Source of the DNA: Candidatus Woesearchaeota archaeon
GTDB lineage: Archaea; Nanobdellota; Nanobdellia; Woesearchaeales; DSVV01
Assembly: GCA_023267795.1 (NCBI GenBank)
Contig: JAHFMP010000001.1
Location: 11,072 to 23,287, forward strand
DNA length: 12,216 bases
Reading direction: 5' to 3'
Part shown: positions 1-5,351 of the stretch, one piece after another
Position numbering within the stretch: position 1 is the first letter of the stretch
Layout of the letters: each line of letters starts with the position of its first letter
The notes under the pieces: generated by a model
What the model saw: the letters and a program-made list of their open reading frames with translations, nothing else
The model's database searches: none
Told to the model about the DNA's origin: nothing
Position numbers and translations under genes: made by a program

Positions 1-413
1 GCTCTGTGTTTGTTTATCAACCCTTTTTCCTGCAGCTGCTCTATTTTCTCCTGCATTTTTTTCTTTATTTCACGCTGAAATTCAGGAATTCGGATATTTT
101 TTTCAACATATTTTTCATCATAGCCAGTCATTTGCCGTAGTAATTTCTCTCCATAAATCTGTTTTGCCATCTTATAATTTTTCACCAGATGCTCAAACAT
201 TACGTCAGGGGTAAAAGAAAACATGGATTGGTTGATAGAGTCTTTAATTATTTTTGCACTGTCAATAATCGTTTGGTCATTCTCAAGAATAGAATGCATG
301 AGTTTATCCTCAATGTGCTGAAATGCAAGCTTGCCTGGATATTCTTTTATTTCTTCCAGATCTTTTACTTTTGTTTTTTGTTGTGGCCTGTTAGGGAACA
401 TCCCCTCTTTCAT
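1..413 (-). CDS. Partial gene downstream of the MoxR ATPase; candidate VWA-type partner (C-terminus missing)
   Basis: An open frame runs without a stop from an ATG at 413 to the left edge, giving 137 residues (MKEGMFPNRPQQKTK...). It overlaps the last 23 bases of the upstream AAA+ ATPase gene, so the two are probably translated together. A second in-frame ATG at 401 would reduce the overlap to 11 bases; neither start has a well-spaced Shine-Dalgarno. The visible part is charged and looks helical, with a Lys/Glu-rich stretch at about residues 110-135 that could be a coiled coil. There is no signal peptide or membrane segment. MoxR ATPases are typically followed by a gene for a von Willebrand factor A protein, whose metal-binding (MIDAS) motif would lie further downstream, outside this window. 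The coding call is good; the VWA assignment rests only on position. Confidence 0.7.
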   Translation of the reverse strand, partial: MKEGMFPNRPQQKTKVKDLEEIKEYPGKLAFQHIEDKLMHSILENDQTIIDSAKIIKDSINQSMFSFTPDVMFEHLVKNYKMAKQIYGEKLLRQMTGYDEKYVEKNIRIPEFQREIKKKMQEKIEQLQEKGLINKHR

Positions 414-1437
414 CAAAAGAACTCTGCTCTTTCGCATGCCTGCCGAGTCCATGTTCTGTATATTCTTCTATTTCTTTTTTTAAGAATTCTTGTATTGTTT
501 GCAGATAGCGAATACTCGGCTTAAGCTTTATTCTGTGAGCAATCACAGAGTGAATTACCTGCTTCACATCATCAATAGAAACTTCCTCTCTGTTGTGGAG
601 CAGTCCAGTGCTTTGTGCACGTTCATATATTCCAATTGTTGCCCTGACACTTGGTACTTTCTCCAAATTTTTGTTATCTCTTATTTCCCGTACAAAACCA
701 ACAATATATCTGAGCACATTACTTGGAAACGTAATCATCATTTTGTGTGCTTTTTCCAGTACAATTTCTTCTTCCACTTCTCTTGTTTCTGGATATGACA
801 TATAAAGCATGTCCATTCTGTCCAACAAAACATCGCTTAAGCGTTCTGTATTTGTATCCTGTGGATTCATTGTAGCAATAAAAATAAACTCTGCAGGAAA
901 ATCAATATCATAAGTGCCAATTGTTACAATTCTTTCCTGCAGCACTTGCAGCAATGCATTTTGAAGTTTCTCAGGACATCTGTTGAGTTCATCAAAAAAT
1001 AAAACCCCATTATTTGCCTTGAATATTTTTCCAGGAGTAAATGCCTGCAAGCTTAATGGCCCGTATTCCAATGCTTTTATTGGATCAATGTCTCCAAACA
1101 AATCTTCTACAGTCAAATCAGGGCTTCCCTGAATTCTTATGAATCGTTCGCTTCCTTTACTTGTTCTTGTTTTTGGTTTTTTATTTTGACACTGTGGACA
1201 AACTGGCTGTTTTGGTAGGCAGTGATACAAACAATCATTGAGTTCTATCTCGGGCATTAGTTTTGCCACATTTTTTGCCAATGTTGTTTTTCCTATTCCC
1301 GGAGGTCCAAGAATCACAACATTTCTTCCAATTGCAAGAGCTGATTTGAGATCCTGCTTCAATGTTTCTTGTCCAATAATATCCAGAAAAATGTCTTTTT
1401 CTGTCAAAAATACTTTCTGAAGCTGGGAAACTTTCAT
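391..1437 (-). CDS. MoxR/ChlI-type AAA+ ATPase with a four-cysteine insertion
   Basis: A 348-residue AAA+ ATPase. Visible motifs are Walker A GPPGIGKTT (44-52), Walker B VLFFDE (145-150), the sensor-1 segment ATMNP (188-192), the arginine-finger region LSDVLLDRMD (200-209) and a sensor-2-like SVRAT (263-267). This order and the FFDELNR sequence fit the MoxR/magnesium-chelatase I group. Members remodel or activate partner proteins using ATP, usually together with a neighbouring VWA-domain protein; the overlapping gene at 1-413 is the obvious candidate. Between Walker A and Walker B lie Cys69, Cys73, Cys80 and Cys83 (CX3CX6CX2C), a probable metal-binding knuckle. The start at 1437 is supported by a TATA box centred 28 nt upstream, which implies a leaderless transcript. 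Nothing here suggests tetrapyrrole synthesis, so a true Mg-chelatase role is unlikely. The substrate is unknown. Confidence 0.88.
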   Translation of the reverse strand: MKVSQLQKVFLTEKDIFLDIIGQETLKQDLKSALAIGRNVVILGPPGIGKTTLAKNVAKLMPEIELNDCLYHCLPKQPVCPQCQNKKPKTRTSKGSERFIRIQGSPDLTVEDLFGDIDPIKALEYGPLSLQAFTPGKIFKANNGVLFFDELNRCPEKLQNALLQVLQERIVTIGTYDIDFPAEFIFIATMNPQDTNTERLSDVLLDRMDMLYMSYPETREVEEEIVLEKAHKMMITFPSNVLRYIVGFVREIRDNKNLEKVPSVRATIGIYERAQSTGLLHNREEVSIDDVKQVIHSVIAHRIKLKPSIRYLQTIQEFLKKEIEEYTEHGLGRHAKEQSSFDERGDVP

Positions 1438-1460
1438 GGAGAATGGGGAAAGATTGCGTG

Positions 1461-1470
1461 CTATATATAG
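1461..1470 (-). promoter_or_regulatory. TATA box of the MoxR-type ATPase gene
   Basis: CTATATATAG is centred about 28 nt before the ATG at 1437. That places the expected start of transcription within a base or two of the start codon, so the mRNA should be leaderless. It lies in the 45-base gap after vapC and gives the ATPase gene its own promoter. Confidence 0.6.
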
Positions 1471-1482
1471 TTTGGGAATTTT

Positions 1483-1926
1483 TTACATGAATGGATTTAT
1501 TGCTTTTATATTCTCAAACACATCAAAATCCTTTTCATTTTCAGTGCAAATATTTCTGATCCCACTTTTTTTCATTGTTGCAACAATAACTGCATCCCAG
1601 AAATGCTTTTTTGTTTTTTTGTAATACTCCATTGCTTTTTGAATTGTTTCAGCATCATAGTGGACCACTTTCCAATGAGAAAATAAGATAATATCATTAA
1701 TGATTTGTTCTACTTGTTCCAAAGGCATTTTGTTCGGAATTTTTTTCGTCATAACAACAAAGAATTCAGCAAGATTCTGACTAGAAATTGCGTAGGTTAT
1801 TTCTTTTTTCCAACATTTTTCTAAAATTTCTTTAGCAATATTCTGCTTCTTAGGATCTGCTGTATCCCATGCATACACAAGAATATTTGTATCTATGAGA
1901 AAAATTTCTTTAGTTGCTTCTGTCAT
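1483..1926 (-). CDS. vapC: VapC-type PIN-domain ribonuclease toxin
   Basis: A 147-residue single PIN domain. The acidic residues that bind metal in this nuclease family are visible: Asp12 in LIDTN, Glu54 in NLAEF, Asp111 in HFWDAVIVA, and Glu129/Asp133 in CTENEKDF. PIN toxins cut RNA (tRNA or rRNA in characterised VapCs) when their antitoxin is lost; the target here cannot be read from sequence. The length is typical. The gene overlaps the upstream antitoxin gene by 17 bases. Its start is supported by a strong Shine-Dalgarno (1933-1940) lying inside the antitoxin reading frame, so the two are co-transcribed and translationally linked. All catalytic positions are present, so the toxin looks intact. 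Confidence 0.92.
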   Translation of the reverse strand: MTEATKEIFLIDTNILVYAWDTADPKKQNIAKEILEKCWKKEITYAISSQNLAEFFVVMTKKIPNKMPLEQVEQIINDIILFSHWKVVHYDAETIQKAMEYYKKTKKHFWDAVIVATMKKSGIRNICTENEKDFDVFENIKAINPFM

Positions 1927-2158
1927 GCAATTCTCCTCTTCCTATTTTCTGTTTTGCATACCCCAAATGAAATCCTTTTTTGAGAAGATTCAATTGTCTT
2001 CTGGAAATCTCATCCTGTCTTTTTTCTTCTGCCCATTTTTTCATTGCTTCTTCTAAAGCTTTGCCTAGAACTCCTTTTTGTGTCCCTAACTTTTCCTCTA
2101 CTGTTTCTCGAAATAATGTTTCTGTTTCATCTGTCACATTGACTGTTATTGTCCCCAT
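1910..2158 (-). CDS. vapB: VapB-type antitoxin (ribbon-helix-helix)
   Basis: An 82-residue protein. Residues about 1-45 (MGTITVNVTDETETLF...) read as a beta strand followed by two helices, the layout of a ribbon-helix-helix DNA-binding dimer. The C-terminal part (LLKKGFHLGY...GRGELHDR, about 58-80) resembles the short toxin-wrapping tail of archaeal VapB proteins. It should neutralise the PIN protein encoded immediately downstream, with which it overlaps by 17 bases, and repress its own promoter. The ATG at 2158 is 26.5 nt from the centre of a clear TATA box, so the message is predicted to be leaderless. The family call rests on fold pattern and context, since the sequence of such antitoxins varies widely. 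Confidence 0.82.
   Translation of the reverse strand: MGTITVNVTDETETLFRETVEEKLGTQKGVLGKALEEAMKKWAEEKRQDEISRRQLNLLKKGFHLGYAKQKIGRGELHDRSN
1933..1940 (-). promoter_or_regulatory. Shine-Dalgarno of vapC
   Basis: AAGAGGAG on the minus strand ends 6 nt before the vapC ATG (1926) and lies within the last codons of vapB. It supports the overlapping start and translational coupling. Confidence 0.65.
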
Positions 2159-2174
2159 AGATACATTTAGATAC
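2159..2174. repeat. AGATAC direct repeat, candidate VapB operator
   Basis: AGATAC occurs at 2159-2164 and again at 2169-2174, exactly 10 bp apart and therefore on the same face of the helix. It lies between the vapBC TATA box and the vapB start codon. Ribbon-helix-helix repressors often bind short sites repeated at about this spacing. The operator role is inference from position. Confidence 0.3.
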
Positions 2175-2178
2175 TTAA

Positions 2179-2189
2179 TATATTTAAAT
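2179..2189 (-). promoter_or_regulatory. TATA box of vapBC
   Basis: On the minus strand this reads ATTTAAATATA, preceded by the purine-rich GAAAG expected of a BRE. The core TTTAAATA (2181-2188) is centred 26.5 nt before the vapB ATG, so transcription should begin at or next to the start codon. Confidence 0.65.
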
Positions 2190-2239
2190 CTTTCTATGTT
2201 CTAAATGGTAGTGTGACTTTTTTGTCTCTTTTCTGGGGA

Positions 2240-2251
2240 AAATATTTAAAA
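2240..2251 (+). promoter_or_regulatory. Possible upstream TATA element of the plus-strand gene
   Basis: AATATTTAAAAA preceded by GGGGA (a purine BRE-like run) would direct transcription from about 2272 on the plus strand. It runs into the 16-bp palindrome at 2250-2265, the position where archaeal repressors commonly block transcription. A second, better placed TATA box lies at 2308-2315, so this one may be secondary or a chance AT-rich match. Confidence 0.35.
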
Positions 2252-2265
2252 AGAAGTACTTCTTT
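2250..2265. promoter_or_regulatory. Perfect 16-bp palindrome, candidate operator
   Basis: AAAGAAGTACTTCTTT is fully self-complementary. It sits in the divergent intergenic region directly after a TATA-like element and upstream of the second TATA box of the plus-strand gene. A dimeric transcription factor is the simplest explanation. No poly-T tract follows it, so a terminator is less likely. No known regulator motif is recognised. Confidence 0.4.
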
Positions 2266-2307
2266 ACAGTGACTATTGGGAGAACTGTGTCTCATTTGAA
2301 AGAAACA

Positions 2308-2315
2308 TTTATATA
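2308..2315 (+). promoter_or_regulatory. TATA box of the plus-strand gene
   Basis: TTTATATA preceded by AGAAACA. A start of transcription about 26 nt downstream falls near 2338. That is after the in-frame GTG 2324, ATG 2327 and ATG 2333, and about 31 nt before the ATG at 2369. Confidence 0.5.
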
Positions 2316-2358
2316 AAACAAACGTGATGGCAATGACAGCAGATTTAGAAAATGTAGT

Positions 2359-2365
2359 GGGTGAT
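2359..2365 (+). promoter_or_regulatory. Shine-Dalgarno supporting the start at 2369
   Basis: GGGTGAT contains GGTGAT, which pairs with the archaeal 16S 3' end (AUCACCUCCU), and sits 3 nt before ATG 2369, a normal placement for a GGTGAT-type site. A shorter GTGAT lies 4 nt before ATG 2333, so that start is not excluded. Confidence 0.5.
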
Positions 2366-2368
2366 TGT

Positions 2369-3133
2369 ATGTCAAGTAATAGAAGCAAGGAGGGTATACA
2401 TTCTTCTGGAAAAGGAATAAAGAGAGAATTTCATGAAGTAGCGCAGGCACATCAAGCTTTGTATGACGAACTTCTTAGGTCTTTTGATCCAGTCTTTCAT
2501 AGAAAAGTTACTGGGCAACACAATCGTGCATATGGAAAGGTTATTGGAGATCTTACAGATCAAGAATTTGATAATGAAGATGATGCTGTTAAGGCAGTTG
2601 CTGATGCTTTAGTTCTCTATAGAAGACATGCTGGTATTCCTACAATTGGGGATAAAGATGAAAAGGATTTAATTTATAGAGAAGTGCGTGAACTTTTTAG
2701 TCACGCAAAAAAAGGTGGGTTTGGTGAAACACTAAAGAATGTAGAATCTTTATATAAGTCTGGAAATCTATATCAATTATTTAATCAGATTCATCAAAGA
2801 GAAACATCTAAAACAATTACTGCAAGAGTAGAAAATTCATTATATGATCTTATTCCTGAAGATGAAGAACCTGAATTATATCAAGGTCTTCTTAAAGCCC
2901 ATGGTAATTATATTGGTCATGAATTTAGTCCAGGTGACTTGGCAGCTGCTGGTAATAGAGAATCATTGATTGAACAAATGAAAGAGCTTTACAAGTCAGA
3001 TGTTGAACGGCAAATTTTGAAATATGTTAATAAAAGGCATCGACAAGATAATCTTCCAGGACATGAAGCAGCAAACAACAATGAACACTTTAAAAGAGAA
3101 AATAAAAAACCGCAACATCAAAAAGCTGCATAA
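2369..3133 (+). CDS. Hypothetical protein, soluble and mostly helical
   Basis: I do not recognise this protein. From ATG 2369 it is 254 residues; the open frame extends up to GTG 2324, with further ATGs at 2327 and 2333. I chose 2369 because the nearest TATA box predicts transcription from about 2338 and a GGTGAT ribosome site precedes it. The product has no signal peptide, membrane segment or cysteine motif. Residues about 1-18 are polar and basic, 20-220 look like a series of amphipathic helices with an acidic patch EDEEPEL (164-170), and the tail after about 222 is rich in His, Lys, Asn and Gln and probably disordered. It is the only plus-strand gene, divergent from vapBC and convergent with the sua5-like gene. 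Its upstream region is the most elaborate in the window. Function unknown. Confidence 0.75.
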   Translation: MSSNRSKEGIHSSGKGIKREFHEVAQAHQALYDELLRSFDPVFHRKVTGQHNRAYGKVIGDLTDQEFDNEDDAVKAVADALVLYRRHAGIPTIGDKDEKDLIYREVRELFSHAKKGGFGETLKNVESLYKSGNLYQLFNQIHQRETSKTITARVENSLYDLIPEDEEPELYQGLLKAHGNYIGHEFSPGDLAAAGNRESLIEQMKELYKSDVERQILKYVNKRHRQDNLPGHEAANNNEHFKRENKKPQHQKAA

Positions 3134-3142
3134 GTTTTTCTT

Positions 3143-3165
3143 CATTAAAGAACGTTAATGTTTTT
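3143..3165 (+). terminator. Hairpin plus T-tract after the plus-strand gene
   Basis: CATTAA (3143-3148) and TTAATG (3155-3160) form a 6-bp stem with a 6-base loop, followed directly by five Ts (3161-3165). Another five-T run lies at 3135-3139. This would end transcription of the plus-strand gene before it enters the convergent gene at 3177. The stem is AT-rich and weak; in archaea the T-tracts may matter more than the hairpin. Confidence 0.45.
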
Positions 3166-3176
3166 CAAAATTTTAT

Positions 3177-3755
3177 TCATTTCCTCTTCCTTATTTTTCC
3201 ATTTTTTTCAGCAACAAAATCAACAATTGTCGAAGGATGCGCTTTCTTTGATCCTTCATAAAGAATAAAACCAAGATGCTTTTTGATTTTTTCTGGAATA
3301 TCACTTACTGTTTTCATAAATGGTTGACCAGAAATATTCACACTCGTCGTAACAATTGGTTTGCCGTACATTGCAACTACTTTTGCAAACCAGTGTTTTG
3401 GAATTCTTACTCCAATTGTGTAATCTCCAAGAGGGACTGCCTTTGCCACTGCTTTTTTATTTTTTAACTGCAAAATAAATGTGTATTTTCCAGGCAATTT
3501 CTTCATCCATCTTTTTACAGCAGTTGTCATCACACAATTTTCCAGTATCCATTGCTTTGAAGGTGCAATGACAGAAAAGGGATTGTGTCCACGCTGCTTG
3601 AGCATGTGCACATGCTGAACTGCTTTGTTGTTTGTTGCATCACAACCAATTCCATAAATTGTGTCTGTCGGATAAATAAATGCTCTTCCTCTTTTGATAA
3701 ACTGCAGATATTTCTTTTTTTCTTTTAAGAAATGTTGTTTATGAACTAATGCCAT
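3177..3755 (-). CDS. Sua5/YrdC family, threonylcarbamoyl-AMP synthase
   Basis: A 192-residue single YrdC domain. It should make threonylcarbamoyl-AMP from threonine, bicarbonate and ATP, the first step of the t6A modification at position 37 of ANN-decoding tRNAs; the KEOPS/Kae1 complex then transfers the group. Family motifs visible are YPTDTIYGIG (28-37), the KxR pair Lys53/Arg55 in KQRGHNPFSVI, PGKYTFIL (88-95), GVRIP (115-119), SVNISG (138-143) and PSTIVD (174-179). It lacks the extra C-terminal Sua5 domain of many archaeal homologues, so it is the short TsaC-like form. The start at 3755 is supported by a TATA box 27.5 nt upstream, in the 37-base gap after orc1/cdc6. A role as a YciO-type paralogue cannot be excluded from one gene. 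Confidence 0.9.
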   Translation of the reverse strand: MALVHKQHFLKEKKKYLQFIKRGRAFIYPTDTIYGIGCDATNNKAVQHVHMLKQRGHNPFSVIAPSKQWILENCVMTTAVKRWMKKLPGKYTFILQLKNKKAVAKAVPLGDYTIGVRIPKHWFAKVVAMYGKPIVTTSVNISGQPFMKTVSDIPEKIKKHLGFILYEGSKKAHPSTIVDFVAEKNGKIRKRK

Positions 3756-3778
3756 GCACTCATTCTTTAATTATAAGT

Positions 3779-3786
3779 ATTTATAA
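3779..3786 (-). promoter_or_regulatory. TATA box of the sua5-like gene
   Basis: TTATAAAT on the minus strand, centred 27.5 nt before the ATG at 3755. It predicts a leaderless transcript starting at about 3756, separate from the upstream orc1/cdc6 gene. Confidence 0.6.
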
Positions 3787-3792
3787 CTTTTT

Positions 3793-4860
3793 TCAGAATT
3801 CATCCAATCTCTTCACATTTTGATGATACACCATTGTACTATTGCCGCCTGCACCAACAATTCTTTTCAATGAAACGAAACTTCCAAAAGCAAGTGTTTG
3901 AATCTTTCGTGAAAATGTTTTATACGATTGCCTTCCATTTACATCTTCATACTTTTTAAATAGATCTCCTATTTTCAGTCCACTATTCGCCTTGACAATT
4001 TCCAAAATAAACCTACACTCTTCATCCAATTCAATTGGCTCTTTTGCATATTCTTTTGGACATTTTTTCAAAACACTGCTGACATGCTGTGTTGTCATTA
4101 TTCGTGAACTTGCTTCTTCTGCAGCTTCTGCAGCTTGGCGCATGACATGCAATCCAGCACGAATATCTTTTTGTGCAATGGTATGCAAGACAATTGCTTG
4201 AAAAGCATCTTCTGCTATTGCTCCATGCTTCAACGCCAACTCTTTTCGTTGTGTAAGAATGTCTTTCATTTCATCTGCGTTATAATCTCTAAATTCTAAA
4301 AGTTCTGGATGCAATCGTGATCGAATGCGTTCATCGAGCCCTGCAAACCATTCCTTGTAATTAGAAATAAGAATTATTGTTTTTCTATAAACTCTTTCCA
4401 GCACTGTGTAGAGAAAATCAAAATCCTCTAATTTATCTACTTCATCAAAACAAAATGCAACAGGTGTTTTGTTGAATTTTTCTTCTAAATCTTTGAAAAT
4501 TTCATGAGTTTTTTTATTTTGATAGAATTTATAATTCACTGCTTCACACAATGCAATTGCAATTTTATATGTGCTGTTATTCTGCCAGCAATTTACATAA
4601 ATTGGCAATATCTCTTCATGTTCATCTTCTAATTCTTTAAAAACATGAAGTACTGCAAGTGTTTTACCGATTCCTGGTCTGCCATACACCATCATATTTT
4701 TTCCTGTTCTTTCTGCAAATAATGGCACTATTGAATTAGCTATTGCAAATTGTTCTTTTTCTCTATGCAACAAGAGCTTTGGCTGAAAAGAAAAGTCTAG
4801 CGCATACTCATTAAGGAAGATGGTTTCTCCTTCTTTTAGCATTGTTTCAAAAATACCCAT
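3793..4860 (-). CDS. Orc1/Cdc6 family replication initiator
   Basis: A 355-residue AAA+ protein with a C-terminal winged-helix domain. Motifs: Walker A GRPGIGKT (60-67), Walker B FCFDEVD (136-142), the sensor-1 segment ILISN (163-167), arginine-finger region RIRSR (178-182), and sensor-2-like KDIRAGLHVMRQA (231-243). Residues about 275-350 fit the winged helix that contacts origin DNA. The N-terminal FLNEYALDF followed by HREKE is also typical of Orc1/Cdc6. Family members bind origins and load the MCM helicase; some paralogues regulate rather than initiate. At 355 residues it is slightly short for the family but all ATPase motifs are intact. It has its own TATA box 25.5 nt upstream, inside an imperfect palindrome. 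No convincing origin repeats are seen nearby, so this may or may not be at an origin. Confidence 0.9.
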   Translation of the reverse strand: MGIFETMLKEGETIFLNEYALDFSFQPKLLLHREKEQFAIANSIVPLFAERTGKNMMVYGRPGIGKTLAVLHVFKELEDEHEEILPIYVNCWQNNSTYKIAIALCEAVNYKFYQNKKTHEIFKDLEEKFNKTPVAFCFDEVDKLEDFDFLYTVLERVYRKTIILISNYKEWFAGLDERIRSRLHPELLEFRDYNADEMKDILTQRKELALKHGAIAEDAFQAIVLHTIAQKDIRAGLHVMRQAAEAAEEASSRIMTTQHVSSVLKKCPKEYAKEPIELDEECRFILEIVKANSGLKIGDLFKKYEDVNGRQSYKTFSRKIQTLAFGSFVSLKRIVGAGGNSTMVYHQNVKRLDEF

Positions 4861-4876
4861 AAAAATAGTGGGAAAA

Positions 4877-4898
4877 CCATGATTTATATGAATTATGG
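4877..4898. promoter_or_regulatory. Imperfect 22-bp palindrome overlapping the orc1/cdc6 promoter
   Basis: CCAT...ATGG over 22 bp matches its own reverse complement at 18 of 22 positions (two mismatched pairs). The TATA box ATATAAAT (minus strand, 4882-4889) is at its centre, 25.5 nt before the ATG at 4860. The TATA function is well supported by spacing; binding of a repressor, perhaps Orc1/Cdc6 itself, is speculation. Confidence 0.5.
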
Positions 4899-4920
4899 AA
4901 AATTTTGTGTGAAAAAGAAG

Positions 4921-5313
4921 TTAGAGAACTTTATTTCCGCACTGCGTGCAGTAGCGGTGATGGACCGCAACAGAAGAACCACACGAACCACAATAGCGGC
5001 CTTGCATTACTGTCTGTGTCATTTGTCTTTGTTGTTGAGAATGTCTTTGCATATTTTGTTGTTGCTTTTGTTGATCCTGAATATACGGATTTGGTGTTTT
5101 GTTCAAGTCCATTGGCCATTCCTCTTCTTTTGGCATAAGTTGTGTCTTTACTTTATCATACGAAAGTTTCCCGAGTCCATAGATTGTCATAATTCCTCCT
5201 ATGATAATAAAAAATTTTAGAGTGTCATAAAAAAATATTGAGACTGCAATGACTACAAAGCCAATACAAATAAAAACCCAACCATTAATATCTGATGCAC
5301 TTCGCTTTGCCAT
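4921..5313 (-). CDS. Small membrane protein with C-terminal zinc ribbon
   Basis: A 130-residue protein of unknown function. Two hydrophobic segments (about 11-29 and 33-49) form a hairpin in the membrane. They are followed by a polar linker with a Gln-rich stretch (about 79-105) and a C-terminal zinc ribbon with Cys108, Cys111, Cys122 and Cys125 (CX2C-X10-CX2C). Such zinc ribbons usually mediate protein or nucleic-acid contacts. With a short N-terminus bearing Lys and Arg, the ribbon is most simply placed on the cytoplasmic side, because both helices return the chain to the starting side. I start at ATG 5313. The frame also opens at TTG 5334, but that lies against the TATA box and would be upstream of transcription. 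It sits 60 bases before orc1/cdc6 and 38 bases after serS. Confidence 0.78.
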   Translation of the reverse strand: MAKRSASDINGWVFICIGFVVIAVSIFFYDTLKFFIIIGGIMTIYGLGKLSYDKVKTQLMPKEEEWPMDLNKTPNPYIQDQQKQQQNMQRHSQQQRQMTQTVMQGRYCGSCGSSVAVHHRYCTQCGNKVL

Positions 5314-5314
5314 G

Positions 5315-5327
5315 CTTCTTTCAGAAG
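5315..5327. promoter_or_regulatory. Short inverted repeat between TATA box and start codon
   Basis: CTTCT-TTC-AGAAG directly precedes the ATG at 5313. It could be an operator for the zinc-ribbon membrane protein gene or a weak hairpin at the end of the serS transcript. The arms are only 5 bp, so chance is a real possibility. Confidence 0.25.
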
Positions 5328-5335
5328 AAAACAAG

Positions 5336-5343
5336 TATATAAG
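5336..5343 (-). promoter_or_regulatory. TATA box of the zinc-ribbon membrane protein gene
   Basis: CTTATATA on the minus strand, centred 26.5 nt before ATG 5313. It fixes the start of the gene at 5313 and implies a leaderless transcript. Confidence 0.6.
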
Positions 5344-5351
5344 TGTTGCTT

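Noticed and set aside
189..805. Several plus-strand open frames opposite the left-edge gene and the MoxR-type ATPase
   Set aside because: They lie antisense to well-supported coding frames, have Phe/Cys-rich compositions typical of antisense readthrough, and lack start signals.
2194..2388. Minus-strand open frame of 64 codons across the divergent promoter region
   Set aside because: It covers TATA boxes and the palindrome and runs into the plus-strand gene; no TATA or ribosome site is placed for it and the composition is not protein-like.
4866..4877. Mini origin recognition box upstream of orc1/cdc6
   Set aside because: Only one loose match with an extra base and no inverted partner; not enough to annotate.
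5314..5334. Longer zinc-ribbon protein starting at TTG 5334
   Set aside because: The TTG touches the TATA box, so it would lie upstream of the expected transcription start; ATG 5313 is spaced correctly.
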